From Spinactinospora alkalitolerans (GTDB lineage: Bacteria > Actinomycetota > Actinomycetes > Streptosporangiales > Streptosporangiaceae), in the NCBI RefSeq assembly GCF_013408795.1, contig NZ_JACCCC010000001.1, positions 2,728,001-2,792,000 of the forward strand: DNA of 64,000 nt, in the 5' to 3' direction. The notes beneath the pieces were generated by a model. That model was not told where the DNA came from. It did not search any database and saw only the letters and a program-made list of their open reading frames with translations. The translations under genes were made by a program, and so were the position numbers. Shown piece after piece: positions 1-8,570 of this stretch (positions are counted from its first letter, which is position 1; every line of letters starts with the position of its first letter).

Positions 1-572
1 CGCGCGGATCGTCGGTGAGGCCGTCGGGCGCGGGCACCCCCCACTCGGCCATCTTGGCGCGGAAGATCTCGCGGATCTCGGAGCGGTTGCGGTGGATCGC
101 CGGCACCAGGATGTGGGAGGGGGTGTCGTCGCCGAGCTGCACGATCAGCTCGGCCAGGTCGGTCTCGTAGGCGGTGATGCCGGCCTCGGCCAGCGCCTCG
201 TTCAGCTCGATCTCCTGGGTGGCCATCGACTTGACCTTGACCACCTCGTCGTGCCCGGTGGCGCGCACCAGGTCGGTGACGACGGCGTTGGCCTCGGCGG
301 CGTCGGCGGCCCAGTGCACGGTCCCCCCGGCCGCGGTGACCGCCTCCTCCAGGCGCTCCAGGTAGGTGTCCAGGTGGCGCAGCGTGCGGTTCTTGATCGC
401 CGCGCCGGCCGCGCGCAGCCCGGCCCAGTCGTCGAGCTCCTCCACCACCGCGGCCCGCTTGTCGCGGATGGTGCGAGTGGCCTTGCGCAGGTTGTGCCGC
501 AACTGGGCGTCGCCGGTGGCGGCGCGCGCGGCCTCGGGGAAGGCCGGCATGCCCATGAACGTCGCGCTCATC
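1..572 (-). CDS. lutB: L-lactate utilization FeS protein LutB (N-terminal part, runs off left edge)
   Basis: About 190 N-terminal residues are visible and the gene continues beyond base 1. LutB is the ferredoxin-like subunit of the LutABC complex that oxidises L-lactate to pyruvate in the cytoplasm. The visible part begins MSATFMGMPAFPEAARAA and contains DKRAAVVEELDDWAGLRAAG and HWAADAAEANAVV, typical of the LUD domain in front of the 4Fe-4S motifs. The FeS cysteines lie outside the window. The ATG at 572-570 is preceded by a strong GAGGAGG. It follows lutA by 57 bases in the same direction, and lutC would be expected further left. Expression is probably controlled by the FadR-type regulator at 1752. 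Confidence 0.85.
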
Positions 573-629
573 GCGCCTCCTCCTCGCGTTGGTCCTCGGG
601 TCGGCGGACCGGCGGTGCCTGGGTCGGGT

Positions 630-1370
630 TCACGGTGACGCGGGCTCCTCTTCGGTGGAGGCCAGGATCTCGGCCAGGTGCAGGACCTGCACGCCGGCCC
701 GCTGGCGGCTCAGCGTGCCGCCGATGTGCATCAGGCAGGAGTTGTCCACCGCGCACAGCACCTCGGCGCCGGTGTGGGCGACGTGGCGCGCCTTGTCCGA
801 GCCCATCGCCGCCGAGACCGCGGCGTTCTTCACCGCGAACGTGCCGCCGAACCCGCAGCACTCCGCGGCGCCCTCCAGCTCCACCAGCTCCAGTCCCCGC
901 ACCGCCCTGAGCAGGCGCTGCGGCCGGTCGCCCAGTCTGAGCAGCCGCAACCCGTGGCAGGTGGGGTGGTAGGTGACGGTGTGCGGGAAGTAGGCGCCCA
1001 CGTCGGTCACCTCCAGCACGTCGACCAGCAGTTCCGACAGGTCCAGGACCCTGGGCGCGACCTCGGCCACCGCGGCCTCCAGCCGGCTGCCCGGTTCGCC
1101 CAGGCGGGGGTAGTTGTCGCGCACCATGCCCGCGCAGGAGCCCGACGGGGCCAGGACCACGTCGGCGTCGGCGAAGGTCCGCACGAACCCGACCGCGAGC
1201 CTCTGGGCCTCGCGGCGGTAGCCGGTGTTGTAGTGCATCTGGCCGCAGCAGGTCTGGGCCTCGGGGAACACCACCTCGTGCCCCAGCCGCTCCAGCAGCC
1301 GCACCACCGCCCACCCCGTCCGGGGGAACAGGGTGTCGTTGACGCACGTGATGAACAGTGCGATTCGCAT
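630..1370 (-). CDS. lutA: L-lactate oxidation complex subunit LutA (CCG-domain protein)
   Basis: A 246-residue cytoplasmic protein made of two cysteine-rich CCG domains, as in the LutA/GlpC-like FeS oxidoreductases. The first domain has TCCGQMHYNTG near residue 40 followed by SGSCAGMV near 77. The second has AECCGFGGTFAVK near 170 and NSCLMHIGG near 210. This is the usual length for LutA. The ATG at 1370-1368 has GAGGAA five bases upstream. It is the first gene of a leftward lut operon whose promoter lies in 1371-1751, shared with a divergent GntR regulator. Confidence 0.9.
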   Translation of the reverse strand: MRIALFITCVNDTLFPRTGWAVVRLLERLGHEVVFPEAQTCCGQMHYNTGYRREAQRLAVGFVRTFADADVVLAPSGSCAGMVRDNYPRLGEPGSRLEAAVAEVAPRVLDLSELLVDVLEVTDVGAYFPHTVTYHPTCHGLRLLRLGDRPQRLLRAVRGLELVELEGAAECCGFGGTFAVKNAAVSAAMGSDKARHVAHTGAEVLCAVDNSCLMHIGGTLSRQRAGVQVLHLAEILASTEEEPASP

Positions 1371-1532
1371 GCGCTTCCTCGTTTCCAGCGGCCGGCGCGG
1401 GCGCGGGCTCTGGAGATGCCGTCCTGTGCTGGGCCCGACGTCACGACCGTACGCGTCCGCTCGTGGCGGTGCTCCTTATTTAACCGTTTCAATAAGTTGT
1501 GTCGCCGCTGTCCGTCACGACCGCGGGTTCAT

Positions 1533-1543
1533 TGGTCCGATCA
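1533..1543. promoter_or_regulatory. Candidate LldR/FadR-type operator, site 1
   Basis: The sequence TGGTCCGATCA lies between lutA and its putative regulator. It fits the FadR-family consensus TNGTNNNACNA except for one base (AT instead of AC). It sits about 165 bases upstream of the lutA start. Confidence 0.55.
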
Positions 1544-1617
1544 CCACCGTGCTCGCGTGCCGCTCGATCGCATTCCACCGCGCTTTCTGCGATGTTGACC
1601 GGGTGGCATGCGACAAT

Positions 1618-1628
1618 TGGTCCGACCA
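1618..1628. promoter_or_regulatory. Candidate LldR/FadR-type operator, site 2
   Basis: TGGTCCGACCA is a perfect 11-base palindrome and a full match to TNGTNNNACNA, the consensus known for LldR/FadR-type regulators. It shares ATTGGTCCGA with site 1. The two centres are 85 bases apart, about eight helical turns, which would allow looping between dimers. The rest of 1371-1751 shows nothing else I can name. Confidence 0.65.
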
Positions 1629-1751
1629 CTTCTACGCTGACGGGTGGGACAGTGTCAAGGCACCGAGGTGCGGGAGTGCGCAGGGCGGACTGCCAGGATG
1701 GGGGACCGGCCCCCGCCGGCTCCCGCCGCGCTGACAATGAGAGGAGCGCCC

Positions 1752-2486
1752 GTGGTCACTCCTGATGGCCGGCGGCCCGCCGCGCCGCCCGGAGCGGAGC
1801 GCACGCCCGTGACGCAGCGGGCGATCGAGCGGATCAAGGCGATGATCGCCGAGGGCGCGCTGCGGCCGGGCCAGCGGCTGCCGACCGAGCGGGAGCTCTC
1901 GGCCGAACTGGGGCTCTCGCGCAGCTCGATGCGCGAGGCGCTCCGCGCGCTGACCACCCTCGGGGTGCTGGAGGCCAGGCACGGCGCCGGCGTCTACGTC
2001 ACCGCGCTGCGCCCGCGCGACCTGCTGGAGACGTTCTCCGTGCTGGCCGAGGTCTCGCGCGGACAGACGCTGGTGGAGGTGCTGCAGGTCCGGCGCATGC
2101 TGGAGCCCGCGGCCACCGCGCTGGCCGCCGCGCGGGCCGACGACGCGCAGCTGGACCGGATCGGCGCGCTCCTGGACCGCATCGACCAGGGCGGCAGCGT
2201 CGGGGAGACGGTCGCCGCCGACCTCACCTTCCACCAGGCCATCGTGGAGATCACCGGCAACGCCACGCTGGCCGCGGTCAACGACGGCCTGTCCTCGCGG
2301 ACCTTCAACGCCCGGGTCTGGCGCGGCCACCGCGAGGCCGGTGTGACGGCGCGGCTGCGCCGGGACCACGAGCGCATCCACCGGGCGCTGCTGGCCCGCG
2401 ACCCCGACGCCGCCCGCGCCGCCGCGACGATGCACGTCCTGGAGGTCGAGAACTGGCTGTGCGCCCACCTCGACGACTTCGACTGA
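1752..2486 (+). CDS. FadR/GntR-family regulator, likely lactate-responsive (LldR/LutR-like)
   Basis: This is an FCD-class GntR regulator of about 244 residues. The N-terminal winged helix contains RIKAMIAEGALRPGQRLPTE and LGLSRSSMREALRAL. The C-terminal FCD ligand domain includes EVLQVRRMLEPAATALAA, a metal-type histidine in LTFHQAIVEITGN, and a conserved second-helix histidine in RDHERIHRALLARD. I chose GTG at 1752 because GAGAGGAG sits six bases before it. An ATG at 1737 is in frame but lacks a ribosome site. It is divergent from lutAB, with two matching operators between them, so lactate is the likely effector. That is inference from context. Confidence 0.85.
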   Translation: MVTPDGRRPAAPPGAERTPVTQRAIERIKAMIAEGALRPGQRLPTERELSAELGLSRSSMREALRALTTLGVLEARHGAGVYVTALRPRDLLETFSVLAEVSRGQTLVEVLQVRRMLEPAATALAAARADDAQLDRIGALLDRIDQGGSVGETVAADLTFHQAIVEITGNATLAAVNDGLSSRTFNARVWRGHREAGVTARLRRDHERIHRALLARDPDAARAAATMHVLEVENWLCAHLDDFD

Positions 2487-2585
2487 GGATCACCGGCATC
2501 AGCCGCCCGCGCCGGGGTAGCCGCCACCCGAGCCCGCCGGAGAAACGCCGGTTCGGGCCGACACCCGGGAGGAGTTGGGACGACC

Positions 2586-2939
2586 ATGCCAAGACTCGCG
2601 CGCACCCTCGGCCTGGTGACCGCCGGTTACAGCGCCGCCATCACGGTGCGGCCGGAGCTGCTGGCCCGCCCGTGCGGCCTCGTCGCCGGCGACGGGCGCG
2701 CTCCTGCGCCGGTGCGCACGCTGATCTCGGCGATCGGCGTGCGCGACACCGCGATCGGCCTGGCGATGGCGCTGGCCCCCGAAGGACGCCCGCTGCGGGT
2801 GGCGATCGCGGCGCGGGTGGCCGCCGACGCCGGGGACGCGGTGGTCTTCGGCCTGGGCCTGCCCGACCGCGGCGCCCGCCGCAAGGTCGCGGCCTTCGCC
2901 TCGGCCTGGGCCGGCCTGTGCGCGTTCAGCGCGCGGTGA
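2586..2939 (+). CDS. Small hydrophobic protein of unknown function (DUF4267-like)
   Basis: A 117-residue protein starting MPRLARTLGLVTAGYSAA. It has alternating hydrophobic segments (residues 7-20, 48-65, 76-95 and 103-115) and the phrase AIGVRDTAIGLAMALAP near residue 48, which resembles small integral-membrane proteins annotated DUF4267. Function is unknown. GGAGGAG lies about ten bases ahead of the ATG. The gene follows the lactate regulator by 99 bases and converges on the hydrolase gene to the right. Codon use is ordinary for the genome, so I regard it as real. Confidence 0.6.
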   Translation: MPRLARTLGLVTAGYSAAITVRPELLARPCGLVAGDGRAPAPVRTLISAIGVRDTAIGLAMALAPEGRPLRVAIAARVAADAGDAVVFGLGLPDRGARRKVAAFASAWAGLCAFSAR

Positions 2940-2996
2940 CGCCCGGACGCGTCCGGCGCCCGGACCGGGGAGGGCCGGGCCGCGGCGCGCCCCGCG

Positions 2997-5024
2997 TCAG
3001 ATGTGGTCGCGGGGGACCGCGGCGGTCCAGTTGCGCGAGGCCACCCGTTCCTGCCCCTCGTAGGCGTCGAGCTGGGCGTGCAGGTGGAACTCCTTGGCGT
3101 CGGAGGTCAGCACGGTCCTGGTGACCGTCCGCACGTCCCAGTCGCCGCGGGTGAAACGCATCGTCCACTCCGCTTCGCCGCAGACCGAGTCGAAGTCGTC
3201 GGCCACCCACGAGTAGGTCTCGTAGGCCCGGCGCGCGACGTCGAGGCCGATGTCGTCGAAGCGGACGGTGCCCAGGTCCTTGACCACGTCCAGCGACGAC
3301 CGGTAGCCGACGAGGTCCCGGGTGACCTCCCAGCGCTCCTCGCCGGGCCGGGTCTGCACCGTGGTGATGGGCGGCGACCCCTCGGGCTCCTCGAAGGGGA
3401 CCGGCGCGACCTCGTCGGCCTCCCCGGTCGGGCGGACCGGCAGCACGACGTCGGTCCCCTCCCCGAGGAAGACCGTCAGCAGCACGGGCTCGGGCGGCGG
3501 CCAGGCCAGCGGCCAGTACGACGTCGAGAGCGAGATGCGGATCCGGTGCCCGGCGGGGAACGCCTGCGCCACGCCGTTGAGTCGCACGGCCGCCCGGTAG
3601 CGCTCGCCGGGGACCAGCGCCTCGGGGGTGTCGTGCCCGCTGACGTGGGTGAGGTTGAGCAGGCCGTAGGTCACGCGGGTGGCCTTGCCGTCCGGCGCGA
3701 TGTCGGACAGCCGCACGGCGACCATGGCCACGGGCCGGTCCGAGGCGAACTCCAGGTTCACCACCGGCGCCCCGAGGATCTCGCAGCGCTCGGGGAGCGG
3801 GCCGCTGTCGAAGACCATCGAGCCGCCGTCCTCCTCGCGCTGGTCGTAGGGCAGGTCCGGCGGCGCGTTGTAGGAGCACCACTTCCCGGCGAACCGGCCC
3901 ACCGACAGCGGCGACTGCAGCGTCAGCTCCATGGGCTCCACGGTCTCGCCGGGCTCGGCGATGCGGTGCCGGCCCAGCGGGTGGTGCCGGAGCTCGATGT
4001 GCGGGGAGGGCCACTCGGGCTCGCCCACCCAGCGGCCGGGCCGTTCGGCGTAGGCGGTGGAGGGCGGGGCGCTCTCCTGCATCCAGCTCCGCAGCATCGG
4101 GTCGTCCATGATGTTGTTGTCGGCGTCCTTGAGCCAGCGGTCCCACCAGCGCACCACCTGCTGCAGGAAGCCGATGGCCGGACCCGGCTGGCCCAGGTGC
4201 GGGTACTTGTGCGACCAGGGGCCGATCAGTCCCAGCCGGGGCACGTCCAGCCCCTCCATCAGCCGGAAGACGGCGTTGGAGTAGCCGTCGGCCCAGCCGC
4301 TCACCGCCATCACCGGCACCCGGATGGCCGACATGTCCTCGCACACCGACCCGTGCCGCCAGTAGTCGTCGCGGCGCTGGTGGCTCAGCCAGGTCTGCAG
4401 CCACAGTCCGCTGCCCTCCAGCCGCTCGTGCCACATCTCGCGCCAGTGCTCTCCCACCAGGGCCGGGTCCGGCGGGCAGGAGGTGTAGGCGAACATCGTC
4501 GAGGCCCAGGACAGGTTGTCGCTGAGCAGGCAGCCGCCCATGTAGTGCACGTCGTCGGCGTAGCGGTCGTCGGTGGAGGCGACCGTGACGATCGCGCCGA
4601 GGCTCTCGGGCCGCCTGGCCGCCACCTGCAGCGCGTTGAACCCGCCCCAGGAGATGCCCATCATGGCGGTGCGGCCGCTGCACCACGGCTGGTCGGCCAG
4701 CCAGGCCAGCACCTCCTCGGCGTCGCACAGCTCCTGCTCCAGGTACTCGTCGGTCAGCACCCCTTCGGAGTCGCCGCTGCCGCGCAGGTCCACCCGCGCG
4801 CACGCGTAGCCGTGCCCGGCCATGTAGGGGTGGTGGATGGAGTCGCGCTTGGCGGTGAGGTCGCGCTTGCGGTAGGGGATGAACTCCAGCACCGCCGGCA
4901 CCGGGTCGTCGTCGGAGGAGACCGGCCGCCAGATCCTTGCGGCCAGCCGGGTCCCGTCCGACATGGGGATCCACAGGTGCTCGTCCTCCCGGACGGCGTT
5001 GGGCAGGGAGGTGACCGTGCGCAT
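2997..5024 (-). CDS. CocE/NonD-family serine hydrolase (X-Pro dipeptidyl-peptidase fold)
   Basis: A 675-residue alpha/beta hydrolase of the CocE/NonD (peptidase S15) family, which cleaves acyl esters or amides. The catalytic triad can be read: nucleophile serine in MGISWGGFNALQ (around residue 124), aspartate in SGWADGYSNAV (around 244) and histidine in GPWSHKYPH (around 272). The oxyanion tyrosine is in EFIPYRKRD. The C-terminal third is the expected jelly-roll domain (YNAPPDLPYDQREED onward, ending RVASRNWTAAVP). No signal peptide is seen, so it is probably cytoplasmic. It starts 10 bases after the ATP-grasp gene, and its AGGAGG overlaps that gene's stop codon. The substrate is unknown. Confidence 0.85.
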   Translation of the reverse strand: MRTVTSLPNAVREDEHLWIPMSDGTRLAARIWRPVSSDDDPVPAVLEFIPYRKRDLTAKRDSIHHPYMAGHGYACARVDLRGSGDSEGVLTDEYLEQELCDAEEVLAWLADQPWCSGRTAMMGISWGGFNALQVAARRPESLGAIVTVASTDDRYADDVHYMGGCLLSDNLSWASTMFAYTSCPPDPALVGEHWREMWHERLEGSGLWLQTWLSHQRRDDYWRHGSVCEDMSAIRVPVMAVSGWADGYSNAVFRLMEGLDVPRLGLIGPWSHKYPHLGQPGPAIGFLQQVVRWWDRWLKDADNNIMDDPMLRSWMQESAPPSTAYAERPGRWVGEPEWPSPHIELRHHPLGRHRIAEPGETVEPMELTLQSPLSVGRFAGKWCSYNAPPDLPYDQREEDGGSMVFDSGPLPERCEILGAPVVNLEFASDRPVAMVAVRLSDIAPDGKATRVTYGLLNLTHVSGHDTPEALVPGERYRAAVRLNGVAQAFPAGHRIRISLSTSYWPLAWPPPEPVLLTVFLGEGTDVVLPVRPTGEADEVAPVPFEEPEGSPPITTVQTRPGEERWEVTRDLVGYRSSLDVVKDLGTVRFDDIGLDVARRAYETYSWVADDFDSVCGEAEWTMRFTRGDWDVRTVTRTVLTSDAKEFHLHAQLDAYEGQERVASRNWTAAVPRDHI

Positions 5025-5034
5025 GAGCGCCCTC

Positions 5035-6312
5035 CTACTCGTCGATGTCGTCGATCTCGAACGGCAGCGCGGCCACGCACCGCTCGTACTTGTCCCGCAG
5101 CTCCTCCTCGTCCGCGGCGCCGACGAAGATCTGGGCGAGCTCGTAGCTGTAGCTGTCCTGCCCGGGCAGGTCCGACAGCCGCCCGCCCTCCTCGGCCACG
5201 ATCTTGGCGGTCACGCCCGCGGTCTCCAGCTCCATGCGGGCCAGGTCCTGTTCGTCGGGGACGCGGCGCACCAGGCCGTCGTCGAAGCGGCGCAGGAACC
5301 ACTTGGCCGCGACGCCGTAGGCGCCCTCGCCGTGGCGCAGCTCGGGGTCACGGCCCAGGGCCAGCCGCACCTCGCACTCGTGGTTGGGGGTGCCGTCGAC
5401 GTACTCGAACAGATGGGCGTGCGACTGGGAGTGCCGCGGGTTGACCTCCAGGAGGTTGACCGCGCCCGTCTCGGGGTCCCAGAAGAACTCGATGTTGAAG
5501 GTCACCGAGTCCAGGCCGATCTGGCGCACGACCCGCTCGGAGATGTCGATCAGGCGGCCGGTGACCTCGCCGGGCAGCCGCGAGGGGTACTGGTAGCGCA
5601 GGAAGCTGGAGGTGCCGGGGTAGACCAGGGAGTCGATCACCCCGTAGGCGCGCACCTCGCCGTTGCGGCTGTAGCCCTCGACGGTCACCTGCTCGCCGCC
5701 GACCTCCTCTTCGGCCAGGCACGCCTGCCCGCCGCCGCGCACGACCTCCGGCGGCGGGTCGACCCGGTCCAGGACGAAGTCGAAGGGTTCGCCGATGCGC
5801 CCGATGCCCTCGCGGATCTCGGCCATGGCCTCGGTGAACTCGCCGTCGTCGGTCACCCGGAACGCCAGTTCGGAGGAGAAGGACTTCACGGGCTTGAGCC
5901 ACATGGGGTAGTGCAGGTGCTCCGGCGGTGCGGTGGCGTCGAGCTCGACCTCGGCGAAGCCGGGCAGCTCGTCGATGACCTTGCGCTGCTCCAGCCTGCT
6001 CCAGTACTTGTGCTCGCACTTGACCACCGACTCCAGGGTGGCCGAGGGCAGCCCGAAGCGCCCGCACAGGATGGGCACCATGGAGCTCACCGGGAAGTCC
6101 CAGTAGCCCATGATCGCGTCGACCGAGCCGTCGAAGGCCTCCAGTTGCGCCTGCGCGTGCTCCAGGAGCTCCGGCATCCGGATGTTCTCCTGGCGCTGCA
6201 GTTCGTCGATGCTCAGCAGCGGGTGGAACCGGTACTGGGCGAGGTGGGGCAGGCTGTGCAGCGTCTGCCGATTGTGCTCGTCCAGACCAAGGACGAAGAT
6301 GTTCTCGGTCAC
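5035..6312 (-). CDS. ATP-grasp ligase of unknown substrate
   Basis: A 425-residue ATP-grasp enzyme, a fold that joins a carboxylate to an amine, thiol or carboxyl group through an acyl phosphate. The N-terminal half has a pre-ATP-grasp fold ending in GRFGLPSATLESVVKCEHK. The ATP-binding part shows MWLKPVKSFSSELAFRV. Metal-binding residues lie in VTFNIEFFWDPETGAVNLLEVNPR, and RHSQSHAHLFEYVDG follows. I chose GTG at 6312-6310 because AAGGGGGG lies just upstream. An ATG nine codons earlier has no such site. It forms a two-gene operon with the CocE hydrolase. Substrate and product cannot be read from sequence. Confidence 0.8.
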   Translation of the reverse strand: MTENIFVLGLDEHNRQTLHSLPHLAQYRFHPLLSIDELQRQENIRMPELLEHAQAQLEAFDGSVDAIMGYWDFPVSSMVPILCGRFGLPSATLESVVKCEHKYWSRLEQRKVIDELPGFAEVELDATAPPEHLHYPMWLKPVKSFSSELAFRVTDDGEFTEAMAEIREGIGRIGEPFDFVLDRVDPPPEVVRGGGQACLAEEEVGGEQVTVEGYSRNGEVRAYGVIDSLVYPGTSSFLRYQYPSRLPGEVTGRLIDISERVVRQIGLDSVTFNIEFFWDPETGAVNLLEVNPRHSQSHAHLFEYVDGTPNHECEVRLALGRDPELRHGEGAYGVAAKWFLRRFDDGLVRRVPDEQDLARMELETAGVTAKIVAEEGGRLSDLPGQDSYSYELAQIFVGAADEEELRDKYERCVAALPFEIDDIDE

Positions 6313-6615
6313 GGTGCCCCCCTTGATCATCTGCTGCTGTGGCACTACCCCGCTGAGCGGTTTTAGACGTCCCGACGCGCAGGGAAAGGGCGTGCTGCCT
6401 GAACAGGAAGGGATCGTCCCCTCTGACCCGGGAGAGGCCGCGGGAGCGCTACGGACCGCCGGTCGCCGACCTCGAGCCGAACCCGGGCCCTTGGGGGCAC
6501 TGCCGCCCCGCGCCGAGGAGTGAGCGCCCGGCGCACCGAGCCGCTGGTTCGGTGCGCATCGCAGACGGCGTTCGGCGCGGGACCGGAGCGGAGAAAAGCG
6601 GCTTCCTGCGCGTCA

Positions 6616-6656
6616 GGATCGGCCGACGCAGGGGGCTGCTAAACGTCGGCCGATCC
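6616..6656 (-). terminator. Hairpin terminator downstream of fdhD
   Basis: A perfect 13-base inverted repeat (6616-6628 with 6644-6656, arm GGATCGGCCGACG, 15-base loop) lies just past the fdhD stop codon. No T-run follows, as is common in actinobacteria. The remaining 300 bases up to the ATP-grasp gene show nothing I can assign except that gene's promoter region. Confidence 0.6.
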
Positions 6657-6681
6657 CGCGCCTACACCGGGATCCGGCGGA

Positions 6682-7542
6682 TCATCCCGGGGCCGCCATC
6701 GGCGTCGCGGACGCCTCCTCCAGGAGGACCCTGTGCCGGCCGGTGTAGACGTTCATCGATGAGCCGCGCAGGAAACCCACCAGGGACAACCCGGACTCGG
6801 CGGCCAGATCGACCGCCAGGGACGAGGGCGCGGAGACGGCGGCGAGCATCGGGATGCCCGCCATCAGCGCCTTCTGCGCCAGTTCGAAGGAGGCGCGCCC
6901 CGAGACCAGCAGCGCCGTCTCGCGCAGCGGGAGCCGGCCCTCCCGCGCCGCCCAGCCGACGAGCTTGTCGACGGCGTTGTGCCGGCCCACGTCCTCGCGC
7001 AGCGCCAGCAGCTCGCCCTCGGGGGTGAACAGCCCGGCGGCGTGCAGGCCCCCGGTGCGGTCGAAGACCCGCTGGGATTCGCGCAGCCGGTCGGGCAGCG
7101 CGGCCAGGGTTTCGGCCGGGAACCGCGCGGGGTCGTCGGCCACCGACCAGTGCGCGATGGTGCGCACCGCGTCGAGGCTGGCCTTGCCGCACAGTCCGCA
7201 CGAGGAGGTGGTGTAGAAGTTGCGCTCCAGCGACATGTCGGGCACGGCCACGCCGGGCGCGAGGGCGACGTCCAGCACGTTGTAGGTGTTGGAGCCGTCC
7301 TCGGTGGCGCCGGCGCAGTAGCGGATGGCGGCGATGTCGGCGGCCCCGCTGACCACGCCCTCACTGACCAGGAAGCCCGCGGCGAGGTCGAAGTCGTGGC
7401 CGGGCGTGCGCATCGTCACGGTGAGTGCGCGGCCGTTCAGCCGGATCTCCAGCGGCTCCTCCACCACCAGGGTGTCGACGCGGTCGCCCGCGCTGCCGTC
7501 CCGCACCCGCAGGATCTTCTCCCGGACCGTGACCCGTCCCAT
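6682..7542 (-). CDS. fdhD: Formate dehydrogenase accessory sulfurtransferase FdhD
   Basis: FdhD moves sulfur from a cysteine desulfurase to the molybdenum cofactor of formate dehydrogenase, which the enzyme needs for activity. The 286-residue protein has the essential cysteine motif [10 protein letters not shown] around residue 110, the cofactor-binding region [17 protein letters not shown] around 190, and [19 protein letters not shown] around 220. The ATG at 7542-7540 begins [13 protein letters not shown]. It is the last gene of the leftward formate dehydrogenase region, separated by 80 bases containing a hairpin from the iron-sulfur subunit gene. Confidence 0.93.
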   Translation of the reverse strand: MGRVTVREKILRVRDGSAGDRVDTLVVEEPLEIRLNGRALTVTMRTPGHDFDLAAGFLVSEGVVSGAADIAAIRYCAGATEDGSNTYNVLDVALAPGVAVPDMSLERNFYTTSSCGLCGKASLDAVRTIAHWSVADDPARFPAETLAALPDRLRESQRVFDRTGGLHAAGLFTPEGELLALREDVGRHNAVDKLVGWAAREGRLPLRETALLVSGRASFELAQKALMAGIPMLAAVSAPSSLAVDLAAESGLSLVGFLRGSSMNVYTGRHRVLLEEASATPMAAPG

Positions 7543-7566
7543 CAGTCCCGTGCCTTTCCGGCGTCG

Positions 7567-7598
7567 CCCGAGTCCGGGGCGTTTCGCCCGGACTCGGG
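7567..7598 (-). terminator. Hairpin between the FDH iron-sulfur gene and fdhD
   Basis: A 12-base perfect stem (CCCGAGTCCGGG with CCCGGACTCGGG) and an 8-base loop follow the stop codon of the upstream gene by 24 bases and lie 24 bases before the fdhD start. It could be a terminator that lowers fdhD expression or an mRNA-processing hairpin. There is no T-run. Confidence 0.45.
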
Positions 7599-7622
7599 AG
7601 GAATTCCCCGAATGACGCCTTT

Positions 7623-8570
7623 TTAGTCGTGTCGCCTCTGCTGCACGTGCTGGAAGCCGAACCTGCCCTTGATGCACAGGTTGCCGTGCGTGACCGGATT
7701 GTCGTGCGGCGAGGTGACCTTGACGATCTCATTGTCCTGGACGTGCAGGGTCACGTTGCACCCGACGCCGCAGTAGGTGCAGATCGTCGTGGTCTGCTTC
7801 TGCCGCTCCTCCTCCCACCTACCCTCGGCGCGCATGTCGAACTCGGTCTTGAACGACAGGGCCCCGGTCGGGCACACCTCGATGCAGTTCCCGCAGTACA
7901 CGCAGGCCGAATCGGGCAGCGCGACGTCGTGCTCGGTGGAGATGCGGGCGTCGAAGCCGCGCCCGGCGACCCCGATCGCGAACGTGTTCTGCCACTGCTC
8001 GCCGCAGGCGTCCACGCACTTGTAGCACATGATGCACTTGCCGTAGTCGCGCACGTAGAGGTCGTTGTCGACCTTGACCGGCTGCTCGACGGTGGCCGCG
8101 GCCGCGCCGTCGCCGGCCTCGTGGGCCCCGGCGTGGCGGGCGTCGCGCTCCCCGAGCCGTGCCGGCTCGGCGCGCGGGCCGAAGCGCTCGGGGCGGGCGC
8201 CGTAGTCGGCCATCCACTCATCGGCCCCCGGCGTGGTGGACAGGTCCACCGATGAGCCGAGCAGCTCCAGCACCATCTTGCGGCTGTGCCGGACGCGCTC
8301 GGAGTCGGTGCGCACGGCCATGCCGGGCTCCACGGCGCGCGAGCACGCCGGGGCCAGCGTGCGCGCGCCCTCGACCTCCACCACGCAGACCCGGCAGGCG
8401 TTCTTGGGGGTGAGGGTGTCGCCGTAGCACAGCGTCGGGCAGTCGGTGCCCTTCACCTGGCAGGCGTCCAGGATGGTGGCGCCCTCGGGGACGCGCACCT
8501 CCTCGCCGTCGATGGTGACGTCGACCAGCCGCTTGGGCGGCGCGAGCGGAACGGGAGTGGGGGTGCTCAA
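7623..8570 (-). CDS. Formate dehydrogenase iron-sulfur subunit (detached N-terminal part of the alpha subunit)
   Basis: A 315-residue protein equal to the N-terminal part of NAD-dependent formate dehydrogenase alpha subunits. It has a 2Fe-2S domain (CPTLCYGD, then [12 protein letters not shown] and LAPAC, residues 40-85). Two 4Fe-4S motifs follow ([16 protein letters not shown] near 180 and [16 protein letters not shown] near 220). The C-terminus carries the 4Fe-4S motif that normally opens the molybdopterin domain (CTYCGVGCN near 265, last cysteine in [11 protein letters not shown]). It then stops, while the rest of the catalytic subunit is encoded at 11071-13029. The TTG start at 8570 has AAGGAGG and overlaps the preceding stop (TTGA). 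Confidence 0.85.
   Translation of the reverse strand: MSTPTPVPLAPPKRLVDVTIDGEEVRVPEGATILDACQVKGTDCPTLCYGDTLTPKNACRVCVVEVEGARTLAPACSRAVEPGMAVRTDSERVRHSRKMVLELLGSSVDLSTTPGADEWMADYGARPERFGPRAEPARLGERDARHAGAHEAGDGAAAATVEQPVKVDNDLYVRDYGKCIMCYKCVDACGEQWQNTFAIGVAGRGFDARISTEHDVALPDSACVYCGNCIEVCPTGALSFKTEFDMRAEGRWEEERQKQTTTICTYCGVGCNVTLHVQDNEIVKVTSPHDNPVTHGNLCIKGRFGFQHVQQRRHD

Noticed and set aside
3003-5444. Plus-strand open frame of 813 codons
   Set aside because: Antisense to the CocE hydrolase, whose catalytic triad is intact on the other strand.
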